Assembly (NCBI RefSeq): GCF_000260415.1
Contig: NZ_BACP01000034.1
Coordinates: 1-60,340 of the forward strand
From: Liquorilactobacillus mali KCTC 3596 = DSM 20444
GTDB lineage: Bacteria; Bacillota; Bacilli; Lactobacillales; Lactobacillaceae
DNA length: 60,340 nt
Direction of reading: 5' to 3'
A model generated the notes under the pieces. That model was not told the origin of the DNA. It saw only the letters and a list, made by a program, of their open reading frames with translations, and ran no database searches. Position numbers and translations under genes: made by a program. Below, one piece after another: positions 25,594 to 35,265 of this stretch; position 1 is the stretch's first letter, and each line of letters begins with the position of its first letter.

Positions 25594-26565
25594 TCAGTAG
25601 TTTTCTATATTTAAAGCCAAATTTTTAAAGAAATCTAGATCCACATTTTTATTCTCTCCTTCTTCTGTCAGATAATCACCCAGAAACGTTGAATTTACCA
25701 ATAAGAGAGCCATTGGCTGTAAGAAGTCAAAATGTTTTTCACGTCCAGCACTTAAACGAAGTTCTTTGTTAGGAAAAATGAAGCGCATCATAACCATTAT
25801 TTTTAAGCACTTAAGCGGCGTTAATTCATTTTTTCCCTCTAATGGGGTGCCTTCAATGGCTAGCAGAAAATTAACCGGTATTGAAAAAGGATTCCTGCTC
25901 TTTAAATCGAAAGCTAGTTCAACTAATTCTTCATCTGTTTCACCCATACCACAAATAAAACCAGAACAAACATCAATCTGATGCTCATTAACTCTTTCAA
26001 GTGTTGCACATCTGTCGTCATAATTATGTGTAGTTGCAATTTTGCAATAATTTTCTCTTGGTGTATTTAAATTGTGGTTTATCCGATCTATTCCAGCGCT
26101 TTTAAGCTGTGCCAACTGTTTGTCATCCACGAAACCGGCAGATAGGCAAATCTCAAGACCAAGTCTATTTTTGATAGTTGGGATAATTTCACACAGTTGA
26201 TTAACTTCTCTTTTGGATGGTTTCGTTCCGCTAAGTGCAATGCAAAAGACACTTGCATGATTCTTCTTGGCCAGAATTGCCTTTTTTAAAATTACAGCAT
26301 TTGGCACCAAGCCGTATTTTTCAATTTTTTCTTTGCTTCTCCGTGACTGGGCACAATAACCACAGTCCTCATTGCAAATCCCCTGTTTTGCACTTAATAA
26401 GACATTTAATCTTAACGAGTTTTGTGTCACTTGATTCTTTAAATAGACAGCTGCGGCAAAAATTGACCACCAGTCCTTTTTGCTATGAAGAATGTTAAGT
26501 GCTTCTTCTTCAGTGATTTCTCTGCTCCCAGCTAAAATATCTTGAGCTAATGTCATGTAATTCAA
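25594..26565 (-). CDS. bioB: Biotin synthase
   Basis: 323-aa radical-SAM enzyme that inserts sulfur into dethiobiotin. The [4Fe-4S] cysteines are in CNEDCGYC (Cys64, 68, 71). The residues that hold the sacrificial [2Fe-2S] cluster also appear: Cys108 in VFCIALSG, the Cys in [12 protein letters not shown], and Arg in RLSAGRE. The enzyme therefore looks complete. Start is TTG at 26565, 8 nt after AAGGAG; the ATG three codons later is too far. It is divergent from bioY and preceded by a BirA operator at 26581. No other biotin-synthesis genes are present. Confidence 0.9.
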   Translation of the reverse strand: MNYMTLAQDILAGSREITEEEALNILHSKKDWWSIFAAAVYLKNQVTQNSLRLNVLLSAKQGICNEDCGYCAQSRRSKEKIEKYGLVPNAVILKKAILAKKNHASVFCIALSGTKPSKREVNQLCEIIPTIKNRLGLEICLSAGFVDDKQLAQLKSAGIDRINHNLNTPRENYCKIATTHNYDDRCATLERVNEHQIDVCSGFICGMGETDEELVELAFDLKSRNPFSIPVNFLLAIEGTPLEGKNELTPLKCLKIMVMMRFIFPNKELRLSAGREKHFDFLQPMALLLVNSTFLGDYLTEEGENKNVDLDFFKNLALNIENY

Positions 26566-26580
26566 TTTTCATGCTCCTTC

Positions 26581-26610
26581 TGTTAACAATAATTTACACA
26601 ATGGTTAACA
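26581..26610. promoter_or_regulatory. BirA operator 1 (bioB side)
   Basis: TGTTAAC-N16-GTTAACA, an inverted repeat with the spacing of Firmicute BirA sites, immediately upstream of the bioB ribosome-binding site. Confidence 0.75.
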
Positions 26611-26645
26611 ATAAAATAATTACACATAAAACAAAAAAAACAACC

Positions 26646-26673
26646 GTTAACTAGATTTGACAAAATGGTTAAC
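26646..26673. promoter_or_regulatory. BirA operator 2 overlapping the bioY promoter
   Basis: GTTAAC-N16-GTTAAC. It overlaps a strong promoter for bioY: -35 TTGACA at 26657-26662 and -10 TATATT at 26679-26684, 16 nt apart. Repression by biotinylated BirA would block RNA polymerase. Confidence 0.75.
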
Positions 26674-26721
26674 TAAGATATATTGTTTAACTCGTAATTA
26701 TTTACACTTAGGAGGTTTATT

Positions 26722-27264
26722 ATGAAGGTACGAACGATAACTCAAGTTGCTTTGATGACAGCTATTTTGATTATTTTGGGATTGATTCCCGGTATTCCTA
26801 TAGGTTTTATTCCATTACCAATTGTTTTACAAAACTTAGGTGTTATGCTTGCAGGTGCATTATTAGGCTCTAAGAGGGGAACTTTAGCAGTTTTCTCACT
26901 ACTTGTCTTGGTTGCCTTAGGATGCCCTTTTCTACCTGGTGGTCGCGGTGGCATTGCGGTCTTCATTGGTCCTTCCGGCGGATATCTTCTCAGTTATTTA
27001 CTCTGTCCTTTAATTATGGGCAAGTCTTTAGAGTTTTTTTCAAATAAGAAAATGTTGGTCGATTTTGCTATCATTTGGATTATTGGAGTTGTTTTTATCA
27101 ATGTCTGCGGAGCTATTGGGTTAACTATATCAACGGGGATGACTTTTTGGAAAGCTCTGTTGTCTGTTCTTGTGTTTATTCCTGGAGATACAATCAAGTC
27201 GATTGCAGCAGTACTCATATTCGAAAAATTAAGAAACAATGCAGTTTTCAGAAGCAATATCTAG
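26722..27264 (+). CDS. bioY: Biotin transporter BioY (ECF S-component)
   Basis: 180-aa membrane protein with about six helices. The family signature runs from GFIPLPIVLQNLGVMLAGALLG through FLPGGRGGIAVFIGPSGGYL. BioY captures biotin, and in the energised form works with the shared EcfAA'T module, which is not in this window. AGGAGG ribosome-binding site. Transcription is divergent from bioB and controlled by the BirA operators in between. Confidence 0.93.
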   Translation: MKVRTITQVALMTAILIILGLIPGIPIGFIPLPIVLQNLGVMLAGALLGSKRGTLAVFSLLVLVALGCPFLPGGRGGIAVFIGPSGGYLLSYLLCPLIMGKSLEFFSNKKMLVDFAIIWIIGVVFINVCGAIGLTISTGMTFWKALLSVLVFIPGDTIKSIAAVLIFEKLRNNAVFRSNI

Positions 27265-27540
27265 TCTAGTGTTAACTTCTTATGTATATAAAATACATCT
27301 TTTGCTTGGGAAGAATTAACTGACTTGATCTGCACTCAAATAATACTTTTTGAATGAGAAAGAATGTGCGATTATCGTAAGAAGTGTTAACTACAATCTA
27401 GTTAAGCCTAGCTTTAATTGATTCATGTCTGGTCGTAAAAAATGTTAATTATGCAGTATAAAATTTATAATTATTACAGGAGAACAACTTAATTATCTGT
27501 TAACTATTTTTGCTTTTCTCTGTTCGGCCAATATTATATC
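27265..27540. other. Intergenic region after bioY
   Basis: About 275 bp of AT-rich sequence with no gene recognised. It ends at the family B hairpin at 27541. Confidence 0.5.
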
Positions 27541-27589
27541 GAAAGAGCTACACCGAAAAAGGTAATGAAATTTTCGGTGTAGCTCTTTC
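27541..27589. terminator. Hairpin, repeat family B
   Basis: GAAAGAGCTACACCGAAAA and its perfect 19-bp complement, loop about 11 nt. Same family as 20861. Confidence 0.7.
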
Positions 27590-27637
27590 ATTTAGGAATC
27601 ATGACCCAGTCCCCCCATTATTATGAATAGCCAAAAA

Positions 27638-27667
27638 AGAACCTTGATGAAATTACACCAAGGTTCT
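27638..27667 (-). terminator. Terminator of the GlsB-family gene
   Basis: AGAACCTTG ... CAAGGTTCT; on the minus strand a run of T follows (TTCTTTTTTGG). Confidence 0.75.
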
Positions 27668-27695
27668 CTTTATTTTCAAAAAGAAAGAATACAAT

Positions 27696-27938
27696 TTAGT
27701 GCCTAAATAGAATAAACGAAACTAGCCATACAAGAACTATTGCTCCAATAATTGATGGTACAATAGCCATTCCAGCTAATTGCGGTCCCCAAGAACCAAG
27801 TACTGCCTCACCAATAGATGAGCCCACTAAACCTGCAACAATATTACTAATCCATCCCATTGATTTGCCTTTACTTGTAATTGCACCTGCAATTGCACCT
27901 ATAATCGCACCTACAATTAAGACCCATAACCAATGCAT
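27696..27938 (-). CDS. GlsB/YeaQ/YmgE family stress response membrane protein
   Basis: 80-aa protein of the transglycosylase-associated family, with three hydrophobic segments and the glycine-rich GAIIGAIAGAI and GLVGSSIGEAVLG motifs. Members are induced by envelope or general stress; the mechanism is unknown. ATG 27938 is chosen because AGGGGGAG lies 5 nt upstream; the longer frame starts inside the ribosome-binding site. It follows the csbD-like gene by 36 nt, so both are probably one stress operon. Confidence 0.88.
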   Translation of the reverse strand: MHWLWVLIVGAIIGAIAGAITSKGKSMGWISNIVAGLVGSSIGEAVLGSWGPQLAGMAIVPSIIGAIVLVWLVSFILFRH

Positions 27939-27974
27939 AGTCTCTCCCCCTTCGTACAACTTTGTTTCTCAAAA

Positions 27975-28181
27975 CTATTTGTTAATTTTCGACTTCAAAT
28001 CCTCGGCAGCATCTTTAACAGCATCCTTAGCATCACCAAGTTTTTCTTTGGCCTTACCCAAGAATCCTTCTGCTTTTCCTTGTGCTTCACGAGTCTTGTC
28101 ACCAGTTGCTTTTCCTTCAACTTCTTTTGCTTTACCGGTAACCTTGTCCTTCATTCCATCGACTTTGTCATCCAAACTCAT
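27975..28181 (-). CDS. CsbD family stress protein
   Basis: 68-aa, highly charged, Lys/Glu/Asp-rich hydrophilic protein of the CsbD family (KVDGMKDKVTGKAKEVEGKA, repeated KAEGFLGKAKEKLGDAKDAV). CsbD-type proteins are abundant under general stress; the biochemical role is unknown. ATG 28181 with AAGGGAG 9 nt upstream. Upstream gene of the GlsB-type membrane protein. Confidence 0.88.
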   Translation of the reverse strand: MSLDDKVDGMKDKVTGKAKEVEGKATGDKTREAQGKAEGFLGKAKEKLGDAKDAVKDAAEDLKSKINK

Positions 28182-28355
28182 ACATTTCAGCTCCCTTCGA
28201 AAATTCACTTCGTATTAAGCCGCACGTAACGCTTAACCTTACATAAATTGTAACAAAGGTTAATATTGTAATCAATTTTTTTGCTTTCATAAATAAAATG
28301 TGGGAATTTTTTAGGCTTTTCCCTGATAACTCAGCCTAAGCTACTTAAAAATTTA

Positions 28356-31097
28356 TCATATTTTCGATTTGCTTGCTTTTTTTGAGTATACTAACCTTAC
28401 AACTTTCACTAATTCTGTGACTATCAGCACAATTAGTCCTGTTATACTTGGAATTATCCAACCGTAAACAAAACTAATCGATCTAGTGTGAAATATATCC
28501 TGCATAAATGGCAAATAAATAATTCCCACTTGGAATAACAACAATATACCTATAATGTAAAAAGAGATTTTATTTTGAAAAAAATATTTTGAAAAAACAA
28601 GATGATCATTTCGCATATTGAACAAGTAGAATATCTTACCGAAAATAATAATATTCAAAGTCATGGTACTGCCCATTATATGTGACATTCCAAGAGCAGT
28701 CATGCCATTATATGCGATCATGCCTAAACCTGCGATCAGAATTGATACGTAGATTATTTCAACAATATCAAACTTCGTCAAAATTCCACGACCGATATTC
28801 CTAGGCCCCCTAGCCATTATTCCCTTTTCTGCCGGCTCGAAGATGAAGGCAAATTGAATTGTTAATGCTGAAACCATGTTGATCCACAGTAACTGTGTAG
28901 GATATAGCGGCATAATCTGGTTTAACAAGATACTGAAAACAACAATTAATCCTTCCGCAAAACTTGTTGGTAGTAAAAACCGGATTGTCTTTCGAATATT
29001 GTCAAAAACCAAGCGTCCTTCTCTAACTGCTGAAAGAATAGTTATAAAATTATCGTCTGCCAATATCATGTCAGCCGAACCTCTAGCCACATCGGTACCC
29101 TTAATCCCCATTGCAACACCTATATCAGCTTGTTTAAGTGCAGGAGCATCATTAACACCATCACCTGTCATTGACACAACGTGCTTTTTTTTCTGCTGTG
29201 CCTTCAAAATCTTTAACTTATCACTTGGAGTGGTTCGTGCAAAAACCGTATACTTATCAACATTGTCAATCAAGTCCTGTTCAGACATCTTATCAAGTTC
29301 TGGACCTGTAACAGCCTTTAAGTTTTCACCCATGTCAAGTTGATTTGCAATAGCTAAAGCTGTGTTAGGATCATCACCAGTAATCATTTTAACTTTAACA
29401 CCAGCATATCGAAGTTGTTTAATGCCATCTCTAGCTTCTTCTCTTGGAGGATCAATTATTCCGACTATCCCCACAAATTCAAATTGCTTTCCTATTTTTG
29501 CCGGATCTACAAGTTTCTCAGCGTCATCGACCTTTTGCAATCCAAGTCCCACCACACGTTTCCCCTGCTTAGAAAGTTTTACAACTTTCTCTAACCACTT
29601 CTGTTCTCCTTCAAAATCAGGACTAAATTTCTTAATTTTACTTAATAAGGTCTGTGGGGCTCCCTTGACCATTAAATAACGCTGATTTGCAGCTTGGATA
29701 AGTCTTGCAGAATATCTAAATTCCGAATCAAAGGGAAGTGAATCAATCTCAGATACGTCTGGTTCTTCTCCTGTGACTTTATGATAAAGTCCGGTCAATG
29801 CTCCGTCAGTTGGTTCACCAGTAAGTATCCAGGCTCCACCTTCCAAATGGAATGAAGCATCAGAAGTCTGTCCAGCAATCTTAATAAGCTTACTCAACTT
29901 ATCGTCATTTTTCCAGGCAACAACTCTATTCTCAGTATCAAGAATTTGGCCTGAAGCATCATAACCGACACCAGATATTGTGTACTCATCATTGAGAGTT
30001 ATTATATCGGTAACCGTCATTTCATTTTTGGTAAGAGTTCCTGTCTTATCAGTATTGACAATATCAACAGCTCCTAAAGTCTCCACTGCAGGTAAAGTCT
30101 TAACAATTGCATTCTTCCCAGTCAACTTTCTCGTCCCCATTGCCAAGACAACTGAAACACTCGCAGGCATTCCTTCTGGCATAGAACCAACAACTAGGGT
30201 AATAATCGCAACTGTTAGCGTTGGCAGACTATAAATTTTAAGATGCATACCTAAGAAGAATAGTATTGCCGCAATTGCTACGATAGCCAATGATAATGTA
30301 ATCCCCAATTTATCTAGGTTTTTCATCAGCGGTGTTGCCTTATTTTTGACTTTGATTACATCGGATTGAATCTTACCAATTTGCGACTGCATCCCCGTTG
30401 CTACCACGACTCCCGTGCCAGAACCACTTATTACGGCTGTAGCAGCAAAAGCCATGTTTGCTCTCTCAGCTAACGGAACATTCTCCAATTCAATCGGCTC
30501 TTCAATCTTATCAACAGAGTTCGTCTCACCAGTCAACGTCGACTCCTGTATTTTTAAGTTATCGGCTGTCAGTAGACGGATATCAGCTGGAACAGAATCT
30601 CCTGCTTCAAGACTAATAATGTCCCCAACAACAATTTCCTTAGCTTCCATCATTTTTCGTCGTCCATCACGAATAACAAAACTCTCGGCTACTAATAATC
30701 CTTGAATTTTGTTCAGAGCAGTGTCGGCAGAAACCTCTTGAAAAAATCCTATGAAGGCATTTGCTACAATAACTGCACCTATAACAATCGAGTCTGGGTA
30801 GTGACGCAGCAGGAAAGTAGCAATTGCAGTCACTGCCAAAATATAGACAATACTGTTATTGAATTGCTTGAAAAAAAGAACCCAATTAGACTTCTTCTTG
30901 ACCTCTAGTTCATTTTTCCCGAATCGTTCTAATCTTCTTTTTACTTCTTTAGCACTTAATCCAATAGTTGCATTTGTCTGGTACCTGTTTTCCAACTGCG
31001 CTGTACTCGCTTGCCAATCTTGCCTCTGACTGGGGGCACCGTCGTCTCCGGAGTCTTCGCCTTGTTCAATTAAGTGTACTTGTTGCTCATCTTGCAT
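28356..31097 (-). CDS. Cation-transporting P-type ATPase, type II, ion unknown
   Basis: About 913-aa P-type ATPase. The N-terminal cytosolic part is acidic and Gln-rich (residues 1-30). Motifs in order: TLTGETNSV, SMPEGMPASVSV in helix 4, phosphorylation site NTDKTGTLT, MTGDGVNDAP. Helix 6 reads INMVSALTIQFAF instead of the NLVTD of Ca2+ pumps, so the helix 6 Asp is missing; helix 5 is PTSFAEGL rather than xNLGE. Ca2+ is therefore unlikely; Na+, K+, H+ or another cation is possible. Start at ATG 31097; an ATG at 31109 is adjacent to the GAGG ribosome-binding site. Upstream are two copies of GAGGACTATC 40 nt apart. Confidence 0.87.
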   Translation of the reverse strand: MQDEQQVHLIEQGEDSGDDGAPSQRQDWQASTAQLENRYQTNATIGLSAKEVKRRLERFGKNELEVKKKSNWVLFFKQFNNSIVYILAVTAIATFLLRHYPDSIVIGAVIVANAFIGFFQEVSADTALNKIQGLLVAESFVIRDGRRKMMEAKEIVVGDIISLEAGDSVPADIRLLTADNLKIQESTLTGETNSVDKIEEPIELENVPLAERANMAFAATAVISGSGTGVVVATGMQSQIGKIQSDVIKVKNKATPLMKNLDKLGITLSLAIVAIAAILFFLGMHLKIYSLPTLTVAIITLVVGSMPEGMPASVSVVLAMGTRKLTGKNAIVKTLPAVETLGAVDIVNTDKTGTLTKNEMTVTDIITLNDEYTISGVGYDASGQILDTENRVVAWKNDDKLSKLIKIAGQTSDASFHLEGGAWILTGEPTDGALTGLYHKVTGEEPDVSEIDSLPFDSEFRYSARLIQAANQRYLMVKGAPQTLLSKIKKFSPDFEGEQKWLEKVVKLSKQGKRVVGLGLQKVDDAEKLVDPAKIGKQFEFVGIVGIIDPPREEARDGIKQLRYAGVKVKMITGDDPNTALAIANQLDMGENLKAVTGPELDKMSEQDLIDNVDKYTVFARTTPSDKLKILKAQQKKKHVVSMTGDGVNDAPALKQADIGVAMGIKGTDVARGSADMILADDNFITILSAVREGRLVFDNIRKTIRFLLPTSFAEGLIVVFSILLNQIMPLYPTQLLWINMVSALTIQFAFIFEPAEKGIMARGPRNIGRGILTKFDIVEIIYVSILIAGLGMIAYNGMTALGMSHIMGSTMTLNIIIFGKIFYLFNMRNDHLVFSKYFFQNKISFYIIGILLLFQVGIIYLPFMQDIFHTRSISFVYGWIIPSITGLIVLIVTELVKVVRLVYSKKASKSKI

Positions 31098-31167
31098 TAA
31101 TAAAATCATCCTCTTCTATGTTATATTTTTATCGATCTGGTATATGAAGTTCTAATAATACCCTTCT

Positions 31168-31217
31168 GATAGTCCTCACCTCCGATTAATTACTACCAAT
31201 TATAAGGGATAGTCCTC
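31168..31217 (-). promoter_or_regulatory. Direct repeats upstream of the P-type ATPase
   Basis: GATAGTCCTC occurs at 31168-31177 and 31208-31217, exactly 40 bp apart (about four helical turns), between the divergent ATPase and MFS genes. Possible regulator site; no known consensus recognised. Confidence 0.35.
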
Positions 31218-31304
31218 TGAAAATAAAATTCTAGAGTTTAAGATTGCAAAAAAGGTTGTTATATTCAATAATTAACTGATGCTAACAAAAAGGACGTTTG
31301 AATA

Positions 31305-32744
31305 TTGAAAAAAAATAACCGTATTTTAATTTTATGTGCCATTTTCGTAGCAACTTTTATGACTTCAGTAGAAGTTACAATTGTTACTACTGCTCTCCCA
31401 TCCATAATCAGTCAATTGCATGGTTTATCATTTCAGAGCTGGATAATGAGTTCTTATCTCCTGATGACAGCAATTGCTACTCCTATTTACGGGAAATTAG
31501 CAGATGTTTGGGGAAGAAAATCATTATTTCAATTAGGTCTTGTATTATTTACTATTGGTTCTCTACTAAGTGGATTAGCACCAAATATCTTCTTTCTAAT
31601 AATTGCCCGCTGTATCCAAGGAATTGGCGCGGGTTCCGTAATCCCCCTCACATTCACCATTATCGCTGATCTTTATTCATTCAAGGAACGTGCAAAAATC
31701 ATGGCATTCACAAACACCGCATGGGGCTTATCTGCACTTATTGGCCCACTCTTAGGTGGATTTCTCGTAGACCAATTAAGCTGGCATTGGGTCTTTTTTG
31801 TCAATGTTCCTTTGGGAATACTAGTATTTGTCATAATTGCAGCCGGTTATCATGAAACTTATACTAAGCAGCAACTTACTAACATCGATAAAGCTGGAAT
31901 CACCTTCCTGTCGCTTACCCTATTGCTGTTGCTGATAGGTATCCAGTTATTAAACACTCATGTTATTTTGGGAATTCTGATTCTTGTCATCTCGGGTATT
32001 TGTTTACTTCTTTTTTCTTCAGCAGAAATAAAAGCGAAAGACCCAATAATTCCAATCTCAATGTTTGTTAATCGAACATTCTCAAATCAAGTTATTACAG
32101 CAACGTTGCTGAGTGGGATTTTGATTTGTTATGAAATATACTTTCCTATCTGGCTACAGTCGCTCTACCATGTGCCCGCAACAATTTCTGGACTTGTTGT
32201 AACTTCGAGTTCTGTTATGTGGCTGCTTTCATCCTTTTTTGTTGGCCCATTACTGCAGAGATTCTCACCTAAAAAAATTATATTAGTTGTTGTTATCATC
32301 CAATGCATAAGTTATCTACCATTGATTGGAGCGGGTAGAAACTTTCCTGACTGGTCATTCTATATAATTGCAGCAATTAGCGGTGCTGGAATGGGAGTCG
32401 TTATCAGTATGAATATCATGTTGTGTCAACACTTAGTTGGACCAGAACAGGTTGGATCTGCAACCGCCATAATCACTTTAGGCAGATCGCTTGGACCGAC
32501 AGTAATGGCCGGTGTATATGGCGCGACCCTAAATATTATTATTAAAAACAATCTTAATGGCGTTTCACTTGCTCAAGTTAACGATACTATCAGTTCTGCA
32601 AGTAAAACGGTGATTGCGCATCAACTCAATATTGAAAATATTATTTTGCAAGCTCTACACGGTGTCTTTGGAATCACCATTCTTCTTTTTCTTGTCATTC
32701 TCATTACAAATTTACTTGATCCAAATAAAAAGATTATTGACTGA
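31305..32744 (+). CDS. MFS drug exporter, DHA2 (EmrB/QacA) type
   Basis: 479-aa transporter with about 13-14 membrane helices. Motif A GKLADVWGRKSL between helices 2 and 3, RCIQGIGAGSVIP in helix 4 and the antiporter motif C region WGLSALIGPLLGGFL in helix 5 place it in the proton-coupled drug exporter group. TTG start at 31305 with AAGGA upstream. Divergent from the P-type ATPase. No regulator is adjacent, so the substrate is unknown; multidrug efflux is the family role. Confidence 0.87.
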   Translation: MKKNNRILILCAIFVATFMTSVEVTIVTTALPSIISQLHGLSFQSWIMSSYLLMTAIATPIYGKLADVWGRKSLFQLGLVLFTIGSLLSGLAPNIFFLIIARCIQGIGAGSVIPLTFTIIADLYSFKERAKIMAFTNTAWGLSALIGPLLGGFLVDQLSWHWVFFVNVPLGILVFVIIAAGYHETYTKQQLTNIDKAGITFLSLTLLLLLIGIQLLNTHVILGILILVISGICLLLFSSAEIKAKDPIIPISMFVNRTFSNQVITATLLSGILICYEIYFPIWLQSLYHVPATISGLVVTSSSVMWLLSSFFVGPLLQRFSPKKIILVVVIIQCISYLPLIGAGRNFPDWSFYIIAAISGAGMGVVISMNIMLCQHLVGPEQVGSATAIITLGRSLGPTVMAGVYGATLNIIIKNNLNGVSLAQVNDTISSASKTVIAHQLNIENIILQALHGVFGITILLFLVILITNLLDPNKKIID

Positions 32745-32855
32745 TTATTCTTTACACATTAATTACAATATTTATAACAGTTGGTTACTCCAACGACTTA
32801 TAATAGAAAATGGATAATGATTTTTTCTAATTGAATTTTAAAAGGATGGTATAGA

Positions 32856-33542
32856 ATGACAGAACAAACATTGATTTTTGGTCATCGTGGTTTTCCTGCA
32901 AAATATGCTGAAAATTCACTCGAAGGTTTTCACTATGCAATTGAGCATCACATAGATGGATTGGAATTTGACGTTCATTTGACCAAAGATAACATACCTG
33001 TCGTACTTCATGATGAAACTGTTGATAGAACTACTAATGAAAAAGGAGAAATTCGTTCTTTTTCGCTCTCGGAATTGCGAGAACTCAAATTGGAGAATGG
33101 TGAATCAATCCCGACTCTAAAAGAAGTACTGGAACTAGTTGGCACTTCACCTGTCCAATTAAATATCGAATTAAAAACTGACAAAATGAACTATCCCGGA
33201 ATTGAAAAGATTGTTCTTGATATGGTTAAGAGTTATGACCTTGACAAGCCTGTTGTCTACTCATCTTTTAACTTGGATACTTTGAAAAGATGTAAAAAAA
33301 TTGACGATTCGCAATTATATTGTTGGTTGACCATGCATAAGGTACCTGAAGCAGCGTTGTTTGTTAAAAAATTGGGCTTGTCGGGATTGCATCTTCATCA
33401 CTACCAAAAAGATGATATTCTCCAAAGGATTTGGACAGTTAATGATTCATTTAAAATAAAAAAACTATTTAGTCAGCAAGTTGCTGGAATTATTACCGAC
33501 AATTTTGAAAAAGCTTTTAAAATCAGAGAAAAGATGTTGTAA
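32856..33542 (+). CDS. Glycerophosphodiester phosphodiesterase
   Basis: 228-aa cytosolic GDPD of the UgpQ type: hydrolyses glycerophosphodiesters to glycerol-3-phosphate and an alcohol. The catalytic core is complete: FGHRGFPAKYAENS (first His, Arg and the metal Glu/Asn), EFDVHLTKDNIPVVLHD (metal Glu/Asp and second His) and LNIELK. No signal peptide. ATG behind AAAGGATGG. 111 bp after the MFS gene without an obvious terminator in between, so co-transcription is possible. Confidence 0.93.
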   Translation: MTEQTLIFGHRGFPAKYAENSLEGFHYAIEHHIDGLEFDVHLTKDNIPVVLHDETVDRTTNEKGEIRSFSLSELRELKLENGESIPTLKEVLELVGTSPVQLNIELKTDKMNYPGIEKIVLDMVKSYDLDKPVVYSSFNLDTLKRCKKIDDSQLYCWLTMHKVPEAALFVKKLGLSGLHLHHYQKDDILQRIWTVNDSFKIKKLFSQQVAGIITDNFEKAFKIREKML

Positions 33543-33554
33543 AACCTACACAAA

Positions 33555-33595
33555 GAGGAGCTGGGTCAAAAGTTAAAGCTTGACCTAGCTCCTCT
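33555..33595. terminator. Bidirectional hairpin terminator, repeat family A
   Basis: GAGGAGCTGGGTCAA ... TTGACCTAGCTCCTC between the convergent GDPD and MFS genes. Hairpin and about 60 bp of the right flank resemble 4565-4660. Confidence 0.8.
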
Positions 33596-33661
33596 ATTTA
33601 CTTGGACAAATGTGTTCCATAAGTTAACATTGTCTGTCTAACCGCTAATTTTGCGACTTAT

Positions 33662-35089
33662 CTAATGTTTCTTAGCTCTCATCCAGACACGATATAACGT
33701 CAATAACCACGTAAACGAAATAATATACGTTGCGCTTGTGAAGGCAATGTGCATGCCATACACAAAAATACTGCTGTCATGAGCCGGATAACTTGTAATG
33801 GTGTACCCTATCTTTTGACTCATAGCAAAATACAAAATTGTGGTCACAAGGCTCGTTCCGGAAATCATCCCCAAATTTCTAGCCAATGCATTCAATGCTC
33901 CAGCTACACCAAGTTTGGCTTTGGGTGCATTAGTCATAATCAAAGCATTGTTAGGAGTTTGGAAAAAGGACATTCCTACTCCACCAAGTACCAAGAGACA
34001 TCCTACAAACAATAAAGAAGACTCGCCATTAACGACCCGCCAGCCGAAAAAGGAGAGTACTAAGACTGTTAATCCGAATAACGTAACATATTCCTGATCA
34101 AATTTGTCTGCAATATAACCCGAAATTGGTGTTCCAATTAACATCGTCACCGGCCAGATCATCATATAGATTCCCGCCGTTCCCGAAGAAATGCCTCTTA
34201 GATTTTCAAAATAGAATGGTAATAATACATTAATAAAAAAGTTGCTTGTAAATATCAGAAAAGCGGCAACCAGACTAATCGTAAAGAGCGACGATTTGAA
34301 AATTGTTAAGTCTAGCAAGGGGTTCTCCGTATGAAGTTCGTGGATAATGAAAAAGATTAATAATATTATCGAAACAACAAACGAACTCAATGGAATAATT
34401 TCTACAAATCCTTGCTCTTGTCCAATATTTACACCTAAAAAGAAAATGCTAATTGTCAAAAATAAACTGATGATTCCTAAATAATCAAAAGTCACTTTTG
34501 TAGTAGACCTTACTTCCTGTGGTAATACTTTCATTCCAATAATAATCGCTACGATACCAATAGGCACATTTACCCAAAAAATATACGGCCATTTAAAATG
34601 TTCCAGTATTAATCCACCAAGTCCTGGTCCAGTAATTGTTCCCAATGACACAAACATTGCATTTAAAGCCATTGCTCTCGCACGCATCTTCATAGGAGCA
34701 GCACTCGTGATAATTCCAAAGCTATTACTCATCGTCATTGCGGCTCCCAGTGCTTGAACGACCCTTGCAAAAAGAAGAAACCATAAGCCTAAATTGATTC
34801 CAGCAAGTAATGACCCAATTGTAAAGACATAGGTCCCTATCTTAAAAACTTTAATTTTTCCTATTTGATCACCAAGGCCACCAAAAAAGGTTAATATTCC
34901 TGAAATAAATATTAAATAAATTGCAACTGTCCAAGTTGCCTTATTCATTGGAATTGCCAGATCTTTAGAAATTACAGGCAGTGCGATGTTAATAATCGAT
35001 GAATCTAAAGTTGACATAAAAGTAAATATTCCAACTGCGGCAATTATTAGCCAAATATTTTTTTGTGCCCTACTACCCTCATTTCTCAT
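33662..35089 (-). CDS. MFS drug exporter, DHA2 (EmrB/QacA) type, second copy
   Basis: 475-aa transporter with about 14 helices. STLDSSIINIALP in helix 1 is the hallmark of the EmrB/QacA group (D1 motif), followed by motif A-like GGLGDQIGKIKVF, RVVQALGAAMTMSNSFG and motif C GTITGPGLGGLI. Start at ATG 35089 with GGAGG 7 nt upstream, discarding a 24-codon extension. Not closely similar to the MFS gene at 31305. Substrate unknown. Confidence 0.87.
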   Translation of the reverse strand: MRNEGSRAQKNIWLIIAAVGIFTFMSTLDSSIINIALPVISKDLAIPMNKATWTVAIYLIFISGILTFFGGLGDQIGKIKVFKIGTYVFTIGSLLAGINLGLWFLLFARVVQALGAAMTMSNSFGIITSAAPMKMRARAMALNAMFVSLGTITGPGLGGLILEHFKWPYIFWVNVPIGIVAIIIGMKVLPQEVRSTTKVTFDYLGIISLFLTISIFFLGVNIGQEQGFVEIIPLSSFVVSIILLIFFIIHELHTENPLLDLTIFKSSLFTISLVAAFLIFTSNFFINVLLPFYFENLRGISSGTAGIYMMIWPVTMLIGTPISGYIADKFDQEYVTLFGLTVLVLSFFGWRVVNGESSLLFVGCLLVLGGVGMSFFQTPNNALIMTNAPKAKLGVAGALNALARNLGMISGTSLVTTILYFAMSQKIGYTITSYPAHDSSIFVYGMHIAFTSATYIISFTWLLTLYRVWMRAKKH

Positions 35090-35265
35090 TTTTTGTCCTC
35101 CATCTTTCATTTTCCCAATCATTTGAAACCTCATTTTGAAAATGAGTCCCTTTAATGCCAAACAAATAAAAAGAGTTGCTTTGGAATTTCCACAACTCTA
35201 ATACTAACTAAATTAATTTCCCACAGAAAAGGAAATTAACATTTATCAAAATACTACCAGCATAA

